From NCBI RefSeq assembly GCF_014201875.1, contig NZ_JACHFL010000004.1:62001-126000 (forward strand): a stretch of 64,000 nucleotides of DNA, given 5' to 3'. The stretch comes from Deinococcus humi (GTDB lineage: Bacteria; Deinococcota; Deinococci; Deinococcales; Deinococcaceae). Below the pieces are notes generated by a model. That model made no database searches, was not told where the DNA came from, and was given only the letters and a program-made list of their open reading frames with translations. How positions within the stretch are numbered: position 1 is the first letter of the stretch; the number at the start of each line of letters is the position of its first letter. Positions 53,145-62,675 of the stretch are shown one piece after another. A program made the position numbers and the translations under genes.

Positions 53145-54860
53145 ATGGTCTCCGCTGGTATGCCAAATCTGCGCCGTGTGGCGTGGGGGGCGCTTGCCAC
53201 CATCGCCCTGATCGGCGTGTGGTCCAACGCGGTCCTGGAGCGTGACACCAGCGAACTCCTGACCGAAGTTTCAGTCATGAACATCATGGGCCGACAGCGC
53301 GTGTATGCCGAGGAAGTGGCTCGGCATGCCTGGCAGCTGGTTACCGCGCTGCCCGTGGAAGACCGCAAGCAGGCCCGCACGCGCTTGAAGGGCAGTGTTG
53401 CCGGGATGCGTGAAGGCCACGGGGCGTGGGTGAAGGCCACGGCGTTGAATGACCCTCAGATGACGGTGTCACCGCTGTACTCACGGCTGGACGTGGAGGT
53501 TCAGGGATATCTTGCCGCCGCCAACAGCATCCTCCTGACGCCCGACCAGCAGCTGAGACGGCGAAATTCCGATGTCCGCTGGTTGGAGGAACAGGCAACT
53601 GGGTCACTCATCCGCGTGCTAGACGAGGCGATCACTGCTCTGGAAGACCATGGGGAGGCGCACATCCGGAGCATGAACGCCACCGCACGACTGCGGCTCG
53701 CGTGCGTGATCGTGCTGCTCTTTATCCTCGGACAGTGGGTGTTCCGCCCCCTGGACCGCCGGATCCGGCGGGTCCAGGGCGAACTCGTCGCGGAGAGAGA
53801 CTTTGCGCAGCAGGTGATGACCACAGCGCAGGGCATTACAGTGACTGACCTGCACGACCGGTTTGAGTACGTCAATCCCGCCTTTGCCCGCATGCTCGGC
53901 ATGGCGCCAGACGCCCTGCTGGGGTGCACGCCCTTTGACGTGACAGTCAGCGAGGAACACTCCCGGGTGCGAGAAGCGCTGCAGAGGCGCGCTACGGGAG
54001 AAACGACCGCCTATGAGACGCGGCTCCGGCGCATGGACGGCGAGGCCGTGCCCGTGTTGATTACCGGAGCGCCCCGCGTGGTGGGCGGCCTTCTGATGGG
54101 GTCGATTGCCTCGGTGACGGACCTGACGGAACAGAAACGCAACGAGCAGACCGTGCGGATTCTGGCAACCCTCTCCCACAGCCTGGAGCAGGAACAGACG
54201 CCAAAGGGCGTGGCGCGGCAGGCACTGAACTTGCTGGCGCAATCCATGGAGCTGTCGTGGCTCGCCCTCTACCGGCGGGATAGAGATCAGTTTGTTCCTC
54301 AGGCGACGTCTGGTGGCTTTCCTGCCGACAGAGAGTCGCACTCCGCTCTGGCTCTCGGACCGGACGAGGGGCCAATCTGGGACACCCTGGGCGGCTGCAC
54401 CGTTTACCTGAGCGAGACTTGCCAGCCACCTTTGACCTCCCATGGCGCGGGGAGTGTAGCGCTGGTGCCGCTGCCTAGCGGAGAGGGTACGGTCACACAA
54501 GTGCTGTGCGCGATCCGCCTGGGTGAGGCGCGGCTGTGGGAGCCATGGGAGCGGGTACTCCTGGAGACAGCGGCGCAATCTGTGTCGACGGCGCTGCAGC
54601 GGGCCGAGTTGCACATGAAGGCACAGGATGCAGCTGCATTCGCACAGACCTTGCTGGCCATCTCTGCCCTGGTGGAGAGTGACTTTGATCCGGCGGCCAC
54701 GGCTGCGGAAGTGCTGAACCTGCTGGGACCAGCCCTTGGCATGAGCCGTGCCAGCGTGCTCGTGGTGCGGGATGAACAGGTGAGGTGGTCACCGCATGGC
54801 CACCAGATGAGCCCGCTCCAGGCATCTGGAATGTCCAGGACAGCGTGCGCTGGACGGTAG
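53145..54860 (+). CDS. Sensor part of a frameshifted diguanylate cyclase (PilJ-like, PAS, GAF)
   Basis: This 571-residue frame has an N-terminal TM, a periplasmic PilJ/NIT-like region (NIMGRQRVYAEEVARHAW), a second TM near 185-205, a PAS domain (about 225-340), a GAF domain (about 355-510) and the start of a second GAF. It ends at 54860 in the middle of that domain, and the missing rest continues in the +2 frame. The break between 54,790 and 54,850 suggests a single-base indel. Alternative start: 53160. Either the gene is broken or the assembly has an error. Confidence 0.7.
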   Translation: MVSAGMPNLRRVAWGALATIALIGVWSNAVLERDTSELLTEVSVMNIMGRQRVYAEEVARHAWQLVTALPVEDRKQARTRLKGSVAGMREGHGAWVKATALNDPQMTVSPLYSRLDVEVQGYLAAANSILLTPDQQLRRRNSDVRWLEEQATGSLIRVLDEAITALEDHGEAHIRSMNATARLRLACVIVLLFILGQWVFRPLDRRIRRVQGELVAERDFAQQVMTTAQGITVTDLHDRFEYVNPAFARMLGMAPDALLGCTPFDVTVSEEHSRVREALQRRATGETTAYETRLRRMDGEAVPVLITGAPRVVGGLLMGSIASVTDLTEQKRNEQTVRILATLSHSLEQEQTPKGVARQALNLLAQSMELSWLALYRRDRDQFVPQATSGGFPADRESHSALALGPDEGPIWDTLGGCTVYLSETCQPPLTSHGAGSVALVPLPSGEGTVTQVLCAIRLGEARLWEPWERVLLETAAQSVSTALQRAELHMKAQDAAAFAQTLLAISALVESDFDPAATAAEVLNLLGPALGMSRASVLVVRDEQVRWSPHGHQMSPLQASGMSRTACAGR

Positions 54861-55576
54861 GGCATGAGGACTCGGTCACGATCATCGACAGCTCCGGGCT
54901 GGATGCACAGAAGCAGACGAGCGAGGCCTGGGTGTCTCTGGCCATGGTTCAAGAGACGCAATTCCTGCTGGCTGGCTCCCGGACCCAGCCGGCCACAGCC
55001 TGGTCGCAGCGCGACCGAGCGCTCCTGAGCGCGGCCGCCCGGACCGTGCGGGTGGCATGGGAGCGACAGGGGCGGTTCCGGCAAGTGGAACACGCCGCGC
55101 TGACCGACGCATTGACTGGGCTGGGCAACCGTAGAGCCATGAACCGGGCACTCGACGAGCTTGGTTTGCGTCCCGCAGAGCCGTTCGGGCTGCTCAGTGT
55201 GGATGTGGACGGTCTCAAGGAAGTGAACGACACCTTTGGCCATCATGTGGGAGACCATCTCCTGCAGGAGTTTGCGCGGGCATTGAAGGAGAAATTTCGA
55301 GAACAGGATCAGGTGTTCCGCCTAGGCGGGGATGAATTCCTGGTGCTGCTGCCTGGATGCCGACAGGAGCAGGCCCAGAGCATGCTTGACCGCGTACAGG
55401 CCGCCTCAGATCGGGTGAGTAAATTGCCGCAGCTGATGGGGTGCGGTGCGAGTGCGGGTGCCGCCTTCCGTCCAGACGACGGGCATTTCCTCGCACAGCT
55501 TGTCGCCTGCGCAGACCAAAGAATGTACGAGCACAAGAGACACCGCAAGAGCAAGCCTGCGTACGGATGGGCTTAA
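54785..55576 (+). CDS. GGDEF part of the frameshifted diguanylate cyclase
   Basis: This frame carries the end of the second GAF domain (SVTIIDSSGL, WSQRDRALLSAAARTVRVAW) and a full GGDEF domain (DALTGLGNRRAMN, LLSVDVDGLKEVNDTFGHHV, RLGGDEFLVLLPG at about 179-191). Alone it starts only at a GTG inside the upstream gene without a good ribosome-binding site, so it is best read as the second half of one gene. If the frameshift is real, this half is probably not made, or is made from a weak internal start. Confidence 0.7.
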   Translation: MVTAWPPDEPAPGIWNVQDSVRWTVGHEDSVTIIDSSGLDAQKQTSEAWVSLAMVQETQFLLAGSRTQPATAWSQRDRALLSAAARTVRVAWERQGRFRQVEHAALTDALTGLGNRRAMNRALDELGLRPAEPFGLLSVDVDGLKEVNDTFGHHVGDHLLQEFARALKEKFREQDQVFRLGGDEFLVLLPGCRQEQAQSMLDRVQAASDRVSKLPQLMGCGASAGAAFRPDDGHFLAQLVACADQRMYEHKRHRKSKPAYGWA

Positions 55577-56585
55577 GGCCATCATCAGTCGCAGGGCTTC
55601 ATCCTTACGTGCTGCACCTGCCGTTCGAGCAAGCAAACACGGCTTTGTCAGCAAAAGCCATACCCGAGCAATGGAAAGCGCTAAACCAAGGGGCGCAGTG
55701 CGAGCGACATCAAGCCTGTAAGCTTGACCCCCAGCATGACCGACAGTCGTCGACCGTACCCCAGCCTAAGCAGGGGTCCAACGCAGCCGTGTGCTAACGG
55801 ATATGGAGCCCTTGGCCACATCTGTTCGAGATCGGATTCAATGATGCAGCAGTAGGAGCTCCTGCGTTGAGGCATCTTTGAAGCGGGGCAGTCTGTCTGC
55901 GCCACCAGTGGGCAACCTATACGGGGTTACTTACGGCTCTCCAGATGGGCTTGTTCTCTCAATTACCCGTACGTCTACATCTGCATCGACAAGCTTGGAT
56001 GTGCAGCGCATCTAAGCTGCCAACTAGTCAGGCGGACCCCAGGCAGTGAAGACACCCGAGCCTCAAGTTCCTGCTTTCCGCTTTATAGATGTGGACAGCC
56101 TAAATCTCGTTTCAGCATGTGTAACGACCGCAGCTGACTCTAAAAATACGGCTGTAGGCAGGATTTGGGGTTATATCCCATTGAATCCGCCACACCTACG
56201 TTACTGTCCTACGGCAGACATTAACTGAGCTCTAATTAATTCCTACCATATTCCCCTTGACCCTATTTATTTAGGTGTGTCCCCCAGATTAAACTGTCCT
56301 GGCGCCACTTATCGGCCCATTCATTATGTGTATTTTGTGAAAACATTTTGGAGATTCAAGCAGCTCACTAGGGACAGAGTCTCAGCGACGCGCCTATTGC
56401 ATTGAAAATCCATTAACCGAGGGGTAACGCACCTTTCATTACCTTCACATCACACGCGGCACACACAATGGGGAGGTGCAGCGGTTTCTCGCAAGGGGGC
56501 GATGCAGACAAGGGAAGACGAGAAGCATTCAGCCGGTTGGGTAAAGACCACAAGAGAAAGTTGGGGAGAAAAAGGAGAGTTCACC
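55577..56585. other. 1-kb intergenic region, lower GC, promoter for the fimbria-like operon
   Basis: No convincing gene is present. The right half (56,220-56,450) is clearly AT-richer than the rest of the window, and probably holds the promoter and regulatory sites of the four-gene operon that follows. A small plus-strand frame at 56046-56228 has no ribosome-binding site. No tRNA, repeat or insertion sequence was seen. Confidence 0.5.
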
Positions 56586-57461
56586 ATGCGTAAATTTTGG
56601 ATGACCGCCGTGATGATGACCGTTGCCGCCGCCGGAGCCCAGACAATTGGTGTAACCACGGACTCCGGTCCAGACGCAGTCTCTAAGGGTGCGAAGACTG
56701 CAAGTGTTACCCAAACGGTCAACCTCAAGCTACCCGAAGCCACGGCGCTCCATCTGGACGCCACGACACTGACCTTCGACATCAGCCAGATTGGCAACCA
56801 GGACGGCACCTGGTACTGCGCTTATGGTGTCGGCAACGGTCAGGATCAGTCGTCGCAGCTGGGAGCCGACTTCTGGAACCAGACCCAGGTTTATCCTCTG
56901 GGAACCAATTACAGCCTTGGGAACGAATGGGGCAAAATCACCGTCAATGCCGGTCAAAAGGTCACGCAATATCCGCCCATCGTCGTTCCGGCCAACGGCG
57001 AAGTCGACAATGCCAGCAAGGCCTACTTCGTGTGTTACCGGGCCTTTATCATTCAGAAGTTCTCCAACGTGGGTAACTTCAAGCTTAGCGTGAGCCGCGA
57101 TAACCCCACCAATGGCATGGGTCGGCAGATGATGTACATCCAGGACAACCCCTGCAGCACATTTGGCGGGGCAACCGGGCTTTACAAACTCGATCCCGGC
57201 GCCGCCCGCGAACTGATTCCTCAGCGCATGACCAGTGGCACCACGGGCGCGCGCGCAGCAGGCACCACGGGCAAAACGCAGGCAGACCTGGGCGGCGGCA
57301 CCAACGTCTGCCGCAAGTACACCAGCTGGCTCGATGACCTCGTCGTGATTGCCGTGGTGGTGGACGGCGACAAGGCGGGCGACAACAACGCCACGCTGAC
57401 CTATACACTGGAATCCAGCGCCACGCCCTTCGTGATCGCCGACTCTGACGCCAAGAACTGA
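56586..57461 (+). CDS. Secreted subunit-like protein of a chaperone/usher-like system
   Basis: The 291-residue precursor has a signal peptide (RKFWMTAVMMTVAAAGAQ, cleavage near residue 18). The mature part is beta-rich with four Cys (in GTWYCAYG, AYFVCYRAF, DNPCSTFG and TNVCRKYTSW), enough for two disulfides, and a conserved-looking core KLPEATALHLDATTLTFDI. It ends in a strand-rich ATLTYTLESS. GGAG is eight bases before the start. As first gene before a strong hairpin and three assembly-like genes, it is the likely major structural subunit; the family itself is not one I recognise. Confidence 0.65.
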   Translation: MRKFWMTAVMMTVAAAGAQTIGVTTDSGPDAVSKGAKTASVTQTVNLKLPEATALHLDATTLTFDISQIGNQDGTWYCAYGVGNGQDQSSQLGADFWNQTQVYPLGTNYSLGNEWGKITVNAGQKVTQYPPIVVPANGEVDNASKAYFVCYRAFIIQKFSNVGNFKLSVSRDNPTNGMGRQMMYIQDNPCSTFGGATGLYKLDPGAARELIPQRMTSGTTGARAAGTTGKTQADLGGGTNVCRKYTSWLDDLVVIAVVVDGDKAGDNNATLTYTLESSATPFVIADSDAKN

Positions 57462-57468
57462 GTGACGA

Positions 57469-57506
57469 GGAGCAGCGCCAGTTCGCCCTGGCGCTGCTCC
57501 ACTTTT
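57469..57506 (+). terminator. Intercistronic 13-bp hairpin after the subunit gene
   Basis: GGAGCAGCGCCAG pairs perfectly with CTGGCGCTGCTCC across a six-base loop, followed by ACTTTTCC. It begins just after the subunit stop codon and 60 bases before the next start. It could act as a partial terminator or RNA-stabilising hairpin so that more subunit than assembly protein is made, as known in other fimbrial operons. Confidence 0.75.
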
Positions 57507-57565
57507 CCGGTGCGGCTGGCCTCGGGGCCGAGCCCCTTCCAAACTCTCACCTGACCGGAGGCTCC

Positions 57566-58459
57566 ATGCGTCCCTTTGCTCGATTGCTTGCCCTGCTGTT
57601 TACTCTTTTCTCCGTCACGGCTGCCGCACAGGCCACGGTTGGCGTTGACCCAGTGGCCCGGCTGTACACCGCCGCGCCGGGCCAAACCATCACGCAGGTG
57701 CTAAGTATCTACAACCCGAATCCCAACAAGCAGAAGCTGCGGGTGGTCGCTTACTTGACCGATATGAATATCAGCGAGACCGGCGAAACCGAGTTTCCCC
57801 CAGCGGGCACCGTCAAAGAGAGCAGCGCTTCATGGATCACATTTACGCCAGCCGAGATCGAGCTAGGCGGTGAGGAATCCAAACAGGTCCGTTACACCAT
57901 TCAGGTTCCGGCCGACGCCACGCCGGGTACGCACTGGGCAATGCTGATGTTCGAGGGCCAGGAACCGGCCGCGATCCCTGGCAAGACCCTGGCCTCCTTC
58001 CGGCTACGGGTGGCCCATACCATATACGTCAACGTTCAGCCGACCAAGGCTGAGGGCAGCATCACGGGTATTTTTGACGCTCTTCCACAAACTGAGACAG
58101 GTCCTTACCAAATTGCAGTGCAGTACTCCAATTCCGGCAATGTCGTCACCGGGGTGCAGGGCCGCGTGGAATTACGCGACGCAAGTGGCAACCTGGCCGC
58201 TACCCTGCCGCTCGACCTGATCGTGGCGCTGCCCAACCGCAGCGTCCTGCTCAAGAGTTCCTGGGTTGGGCCGGTGCCCAAGGGCCAGTACAGCGCGCTG
58301 GTGGTCTTGAACAATGGCGACAAGGGCAAGGACATCCTAGGTGAGCATGTGGTCAACCTCCCCTTTGACCTCAAACTTCCAGCCGCTACCGCAGGGGCCA
58401 CGCCCAGCGGCACCGCTCCGGCCACCACGCCTCCATCAAACCCGGCGGGCAAACCATGA
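57566..58459 (+). CDS. Periplasmic chaperone-like Ig-fold protein
   Basis: The 297-residue precursor has a signal peptide (RPFARLLALLFTLFSVTAAAQA). Two Ig-like halves follow: ATVGVDPVARLYTAAPGQTI, VLSIYNPNP, then ITFTPAEIELGGEESKQVRY and VPADATPGTHWAMLMFEG. This resembles PapD-like periplasmic chaperones and DUF916-type proteins, where the first half caps a subunit strand. The C-terminus is a proline/threonine-rich tail. GGAGG is four bases before the start. The stop overlaps the next gene by four bases. Confidence 0.6.
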   Translation: MRPFARLLALLFTLFSVTAAAQATVGVDPVARLYTAAPGQTITQVLSIYNPNPNKQKLRVVAYLTDMNISETGETEFPPAGTVKESSASWITFTPAEIELGGEESKQVRYTIQVPADATPGTHWAMLMFEGQEPAAIPGKTLASFRLRVAHTIYVNVQPTKAEGSITGIFDALPQTETGPYQIAVQYSNSGNVVTGVQGRVELRDASGNLAATLPLDLIVALPNRSVLLKSSWVGPVPKGQYSALVVLNNGDKGKDILGEHVVNLPFDLKLPAATAGATPSGTAPATTPPSNPAGKP

Positions 58460-59025
58460 GACGCAGGTTGCTGCTCAGCACGTTGTTGCTGGGCACCCTT
58501 TGCAGCGGCCACGCTGGAGCGCAGACCCTGCCTCCGCTGCCCGGCGTGCCCGTGCCCGGTGCACCTCTACCGGGCACGGGCACGCCAGAGGCGCCGATAC
58601 AGACCGACGCCACCGTGCGTCCCTTGATTCCTGATGTGATCTCGCTTCGCCGTCCCAATACGGCTGTGGTCTTTGACATCAATGCGGGCAACTACCCGCC
58701 CGCGACGTTTCCAGCCCGTTACTTGTCCCCGGCCCAGGCTTTCAGCGTCTTCAGCAATGCCGCTAAACCGTGGACCGTGCAGATGGAGGTCCATGCTCAG
58801 CCTGACATCCAGGGGCGGGCGCTACCCAACAAGCAGATGCACTACCGCATTAACGGCGGGCCATGGCTAGACGTGACTGGCGCACCCCAGGTGGTGTTCA
58901 GTCATATCGGGCCGTCCGGCGGCTGGCTACCGCTGAATATTGAGTTCGCGCTGGACCTGACTGGCGCGGAGGCTGGAGGCAACTACCTATTCGACGTAGC
59001 CTTCACGGCGCTGGTGCTGCCCTGA
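58456..59025 (+). CDS. Small secreted protein, minor subunit or adaptor
   Basis: The 189-residue precursor has a signal peptide (RRRLLLSTLLLGTLCSGHAG), then a proline/glycine-rich stretch and a beta-rich domain with FDINAGNYPPATFPARYLSP, AFSVFSNAAKPWTVQMEVHA and GGNYLFDVAFTALVLP. The last strand-like segment at the extreme C-terminus could be a donor or plug strand. No known family was recognised. Its ATGA overlap with the chaperone-like gene shows tight coupling, suggesting a minor subunit, tip or adaptor. Confidence 0.6.
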   Translation: MRRRLLLSTLLLGTLCSGHAGAQTLPPLPGVPVPGAPLPGTGTPEAPIQTDATVRPLIPDVISLRRPNTAVVFDINAGNYPPATFPARYLSPAQAFSVFSNAAKPWTVQMEVHAQPDIQGRALPNKQMHYRINGGPWLDVTGAPQVVFSHIGPSGGWLPLNIEFALDLTGAEAGGNYLFDVAFTALVLP

Positions 59026-59151
59026 CAATCATCGTCCGCTGAATGATCAAGTGGCGAGTGCAATCAACCTTGGCATTTGACATGCAACAGCGGCCGTGGC
59101 ACATCTTAAGACTGATTCAGCCCCACTTTCACTTCAGAAGGAGTGCCCTGC

Positions 59152-62100
59152 ATGTCCCGCCGCCTCACTCTGCTTGCCCTGTTGCTGCTCATGCCGCCTG
59201 CCCTGCCATCGCTGAGCGCTGCGGCACAGGGCAGTGGACCAAGCGTGACGGCCCCTGCGCCCCGCGAGGGGACACCGGGCGGCTACGTGACGCTCACCTT
59301 TCAAGCCCAGGGCCAGGGCGACTACGAGTTCACAGTAGACAGCCCGCCTGAATGGGCTCCAGTCACGCGTACACGGAACGTGAAATTAAATGGCCAGACC
59401 CTGATCCCCGTGACTTTCCAGGTTCCGGCGCTAGCCCCCGCAGGTGAGTCCCCCCCGTTGGTGTTACGGGTCTTACAAGGTGGCACGGAAGTCGCCCGCG
59501 CCCAGACCCAGGTGCGTGTGCTGCCACGCGCGCGCGTGGCTCTTCGGAGCCCGGCGAACCTAAGCGGCACCCCGGGGCAGACCCTGAGCGTGCCGCTGGA
59601 GGTCACCAACCTGGGCAACCAGCCAGATACCATCCGGCTGACGATCACCAACGCCGACCGCCAGCCACAATTGGACACCAGCGAGGTGACGCTGAAGCCT
59701 GGCGAGTCCCGGACCGTCAACGCCACCCTGAAGCTCGACCGGGTTTCAGAGGGTTACCTGTACATCCTGTTTTTTGAGGCGACGTCGGCCAACAATCCAG
59801 AGATCAGCGCCCGCGCACGCACCAACAGTGTGTTCACCACGGTGGCCGGACGCAGCGGAACCGCCGTCCAGGGTCCGCGCCTGACCTTCAGCGTCCGGGC
59901 CGCCGTGGAAGCCGGCGTGGACTGGTCTCCGGGAGGCCGCAGCACGTCGATCCGTTACAGCCTGCAGCCCACTGTCGGCGGCCAGCTCTCTGATTACGTG
60001 AAAGGCAGTCTGGGGATTTCCGGACTGGACGGCAGCCTGACCCGACCGCTGCCGGACAATCCCACGTTTGGAGTGCAACTCGACGGTGGGCGCTGGACCG
60101 CTGAACTGGAGGGAGGAAGAGACGGCTTCGGAGTGCGCGGAACGCTGGACACGGGGCCCTGGAAGCTTCGGTCACGGGCCCGCTACAGCCGGCTGGTGGC
60201 CGGGCAGGTCTACAACGCCGGGGTGGGGGCCAGTACCCAGGTGGCGGGCGGCCCGCTGGATGTGGAAGTTACAACCACCGTGGTCCGCCAGGATGGGGAG
60301 ACGCAGCGCACCGACACGCTGGGGGTCCGCTACGGCCGCCGCCTGAGTCCCAACCTGGATCTGAGTGTGGGATTGGCGGGGGTAGGCTTCAGCGCGGCTG
60401 GGCGTTACCAGGGTGATCTGTTTGTGACTGAGGAACTGAGTTACGTCACCAATATTTTCGACGTGACGCAAACTTACAGCGGCAGCCTGTCCGGCCTCCA
60501 TACCCTTGGCGTCTCGGGGGGATTGAGTGGCATCCAGCCGTTCGGGGTCCGGGCGGCGGCTTCCTTGCAACGGCAACCGGGTGGGCTGACGTGGTCGGCT
60601 TCCGGACTGGGGCTGTACAGCGGTCCAGCAGGCTTCGGGGCCAGCGTGTCGGGCCGCGTGCAGGGAGGAACAGTGCCCACCGCCCGCGCGCAGTGGCAGG
60701 CCACGGCGGGAATCACGTCCCCCTCACTGCGGCTTCTAGGGGCAGCGATATCAGGCTCGGCGCAGTACCTGATAGCCAGCGACGACGACACACCCGGCGA
60801 GCTGGCCCATACGGTTCAGGTCAATGCCTCGCTCAGTACCGCCGCCCTGGATGCCAACGCCCTGGCCAGCTGGTCTCGCAATCCAGTCCCAGCTGGCGGC
60901 AGCCAGGACAAGGTCTACCTGGGCCTGACCGGTGCGTACGCGTGGAAGAGCAACACCTTTGCGGCGCTATACAGCTTCGAGCGCCGCAGCGGCACGGTGC
61001 CGGGCACCCCCGCAGGCAGCCCGCAGGATCCCAGCACCACCCAGACCCTGGGACTGAGCTGGGAACGGTCCTGGACCGACCGCATCAACACCCGTCTGGA
61101 TTTCAACCATGCCGAGATCTGGACCGGAAGCGAGCGGCGCAGGCCAGATCAGGCCGCACTGACCATTGGGATCCGGGATGTGGGCCTGCCGGGCGTCAAC
61201 GTGAGTACCGGCTACCGGGTGATTGCCCCTAGCGGCCTGCTGGCCGGTTCCCTAACTCAGGGCGTGCGGGTGGGCGTGTCGTACGACCTGACCAGGGTGA
61301 TCGCTACCCCGGACTTCCTGGTCAACACCTTTGGGGGGCGCAGGGGCGGTGAGGTCCGTGGAGTGCTGTACCGGGACACCAACTTGAACGGCAAGCAGGA
61401 CGACGGTGAGGCGGGGCTGCCCGGCGTAACTGTCCGGGTGGGCAACGCCAGCGCTGTGTCCGACGCGCAGGGGCGGTACAGTGTCCGCGCGCCAGTAGGA
61501 AGCTTTCCGCTGGCCTTCCCCTCAGGGCTGCCCGCCACCGTGGAAGCGCTCGACACTCCGAACGTGACGGTGACCGAGAACGGCCGCTCCGAGCAGAACG
61601 TCGCCTTCGCACCGGTGGGCAATTTGGAAGTTCTGGTCTTTGAGGACACCAACCGCAATGGCAGCCCCGATCCCGGCGAGCAGCCCATTCCGTACGCAGG
61701 TATATCCCTTTCGGGTCCAGCGGTACGCGCTGTGCAGGCTGACAGCCGCGGATACGCCCGTCTGGGCACCCTGCCGCCGGGCACGTACACCGTGGCCCTG
61801 AATCCTGTCAGTTTGCCTGAGGATTACACCGCAACCACCGAAGCGAAGCGCGCCGAACTGAAAATTGGTGAGCGTCTGCCCGCCTTGGCGCTGGGCGCGG
61901 CAATGCCCCCTCGGCAATCTGTGACCACCTACACCGGTGGTACGCTGGCCGTACTGGGCCGTCTGTCGTCCGGTCCAAGCACGCCAGGGGCCAAAGTCGA
62001 GCTGACCGTCCAGACACAGGGGGCCCGCACAGTCAATGTCGAGGTACTAGGCCAGACTCTGACCCCCAAGCTGGAGGGCAACCGTGCCTCACTGGAATTC

Positions 62101-62211
62101 ACGGTTCCTGCCGGCACCGTCCCAGGCAGTTACGACGTCAAGGTCACAGCTGTCGGTGACGGCGAAAGCAAGGTGCTCATCCTCAAGCTGCTGGTAATGG
62201 CGGGGAAATGA
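59152..62211 (+). CDS. Outer-membrane usher-like protein with SdrD-B-type domains
   Basis: The 1,019-residue precursor has a signal peptide (about 1-27), two N-terminal Ig-like domains (residues about 35-230, including VPLEVTNLGNQPDTIRLTIT), a long middle region of alternating amphipathic strands rich in aromatic and glycine residues (about 235-725, e.g. GRWTAELEGGRDGFGV, DVEVTTTVVRQDGETQRT) compatible with a large beta-barrel, two SdrD-B-like calcium-binding domains (DTNLNGKQDDGE about 741, DTNRNGSPDPGE about 831) and a C-terminal Ig-like domain. AAGGAG is eight bases before the start. By position and shape it is the usher candidate; direct homology to FimD is not evident. Confidence 0.6.
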   Translation: MSRRLTLLALLLLMPPALPSLSAAAQGSGPSVTAPAPREGTPGGYVTLTFQAQGQGDYEFTVDSPPEWAPVTRTRNVKLNGQTLIPVTFQVPALAPAGESPPLVLRVLQGGTEVARAQTQVRVLPRARVALRSPANLSGTPGQTLSVPLEVTNLGNQPDTIRLTITNADRQPQLDTSEVTLKPGESRTVNATLKLDRVSEGYLYILFFEATSANNPEISARARTNSVFTTVAGRSGTAVQGPRLTFSVRAAVEAGVDWSPGGRSTSIRYSLQPTVGGQLSDYVKGSLGISGLDGSLTRPLPDNPTFGVQLDGGRWTAELEGGRDGFGVRGTLDTGPWKLRSRARYSRLVAGQVYNAGVGASTQVAGGPLDVEVTTTVVRQDGETQRTDTLGVRYGRRLSPNLDLSVGLAGVGFSAAGRYQGDLFVTEELSYVTNIFDVTQTYSGSLSGLHTLGVSGGLSGIQPFGVRAAASLQRQPGGLTWSASGLGLYSGPAGFGASVSGRVQGGTVPTARAQWQATAGITSPSLRLLGAAISGSAQYLIASDDDTPGELAHTVQVNASLSTAALDANALASWSRNPVPAGGSQDKVYLGLTGAYAWKSNTFAALYSFERRSGTVPGTPAGSPQDPSTTQTLGLSWERSWTDRINTRLDFNHAEIWTGSERRRPDQAALTIGIRDVGLPGVNVSTGYRVIAPSGLLAGSLTQGVRVGVSYDLTRVIATPDFLVNTFGGRRGGEVRGVLYRDTNLNGKQDDGEAGLPGVTVRVGNASAVSDAQGRYSVRAPVGSFPLAFPSGLPATVEALDTPNVTVTENGRSEQNVAFAPVGNLEVLVFEDTNRNGSPDPGEQPIPYAGISLSGPAVRAVQADSRGYARLGTLPPGTYTVALNPVSLPEDYTATTEAKRAELKIGERLPALALGAAMPPRQSVTTYTGGTLAVLGRLSSGPSTPGAKVELTVQTQGARTVNVEVLGQTLTPKLEGNRASLEFTVPAGTVPGSYDVKVTAVGDGESKVLILKLLVMAGK

Positions 62212-62232
62212 TCTGATTAACAAAATCTCTCG

Positions 62233-62263
62233 TCGGCGTCGCCTAGAGCGACGCCGATGTTTT
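62233..62263 (+). terminator. Intrinsic terminator of the fimbria-like operon
   Basis: TCGGCGTCGC and GCGACGCCGA form a perfect 10-bp stem with a five-base loop, followed by TGTTTTG. It lies 21 bases past the usher-like stop, so it ends the operon. Confidence 0.8.
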
Positions 62264-62675
62264 GCGTCGAGGGGCGGCACCCCGAGTCCAACCGAATCCG
62301 GCAGCGCCGGATCACAACCCGTGGGGCAGAGCGTTAATGACCGATGGACATCAGCTGCTGGCATTAACGCCGCACGCTCGTTGACTCTGCCGTATAACTG
62401 ATTGCGTACTTGCCTTCTCAGTCGCCTTAATTGCGTTATAAGAACAACGGGGCGGTATGCTATGTTAATAACCTCACAAGAGCGATTAACGCTATGGCTG
62501 GTGCTGTAGCGCGGAGTTTCTGTAGGAAGCCGACCTTCACCGCCCCTTCAAAACATAGAACGCAACCATATCGAGTGACGACCGTGAGCAGGCCGCCAAG
62601 CGAAATAGTCGAAAAGTGAATGGAACGGCGCGCCTGGTCACAGCCGCTGCCAGTCTCAGGAGATACGGGGGAGCC
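62264..62675. other. Intergenic region before the BTAD regulator
   Basis: The remaining 412 bases before the next gene contain an AT-richer stretch (62,380-62,520) and no supported gene. The promoter of the regulator should lie here. Confidence 0.4.

Noticed and set aside
56046..56228. Sixty-residue plus-strand frame before the fimbria-like operon
   Set aside because: There is no ribosome-binding site or family pattern, and the composition is that of a regulatory region.
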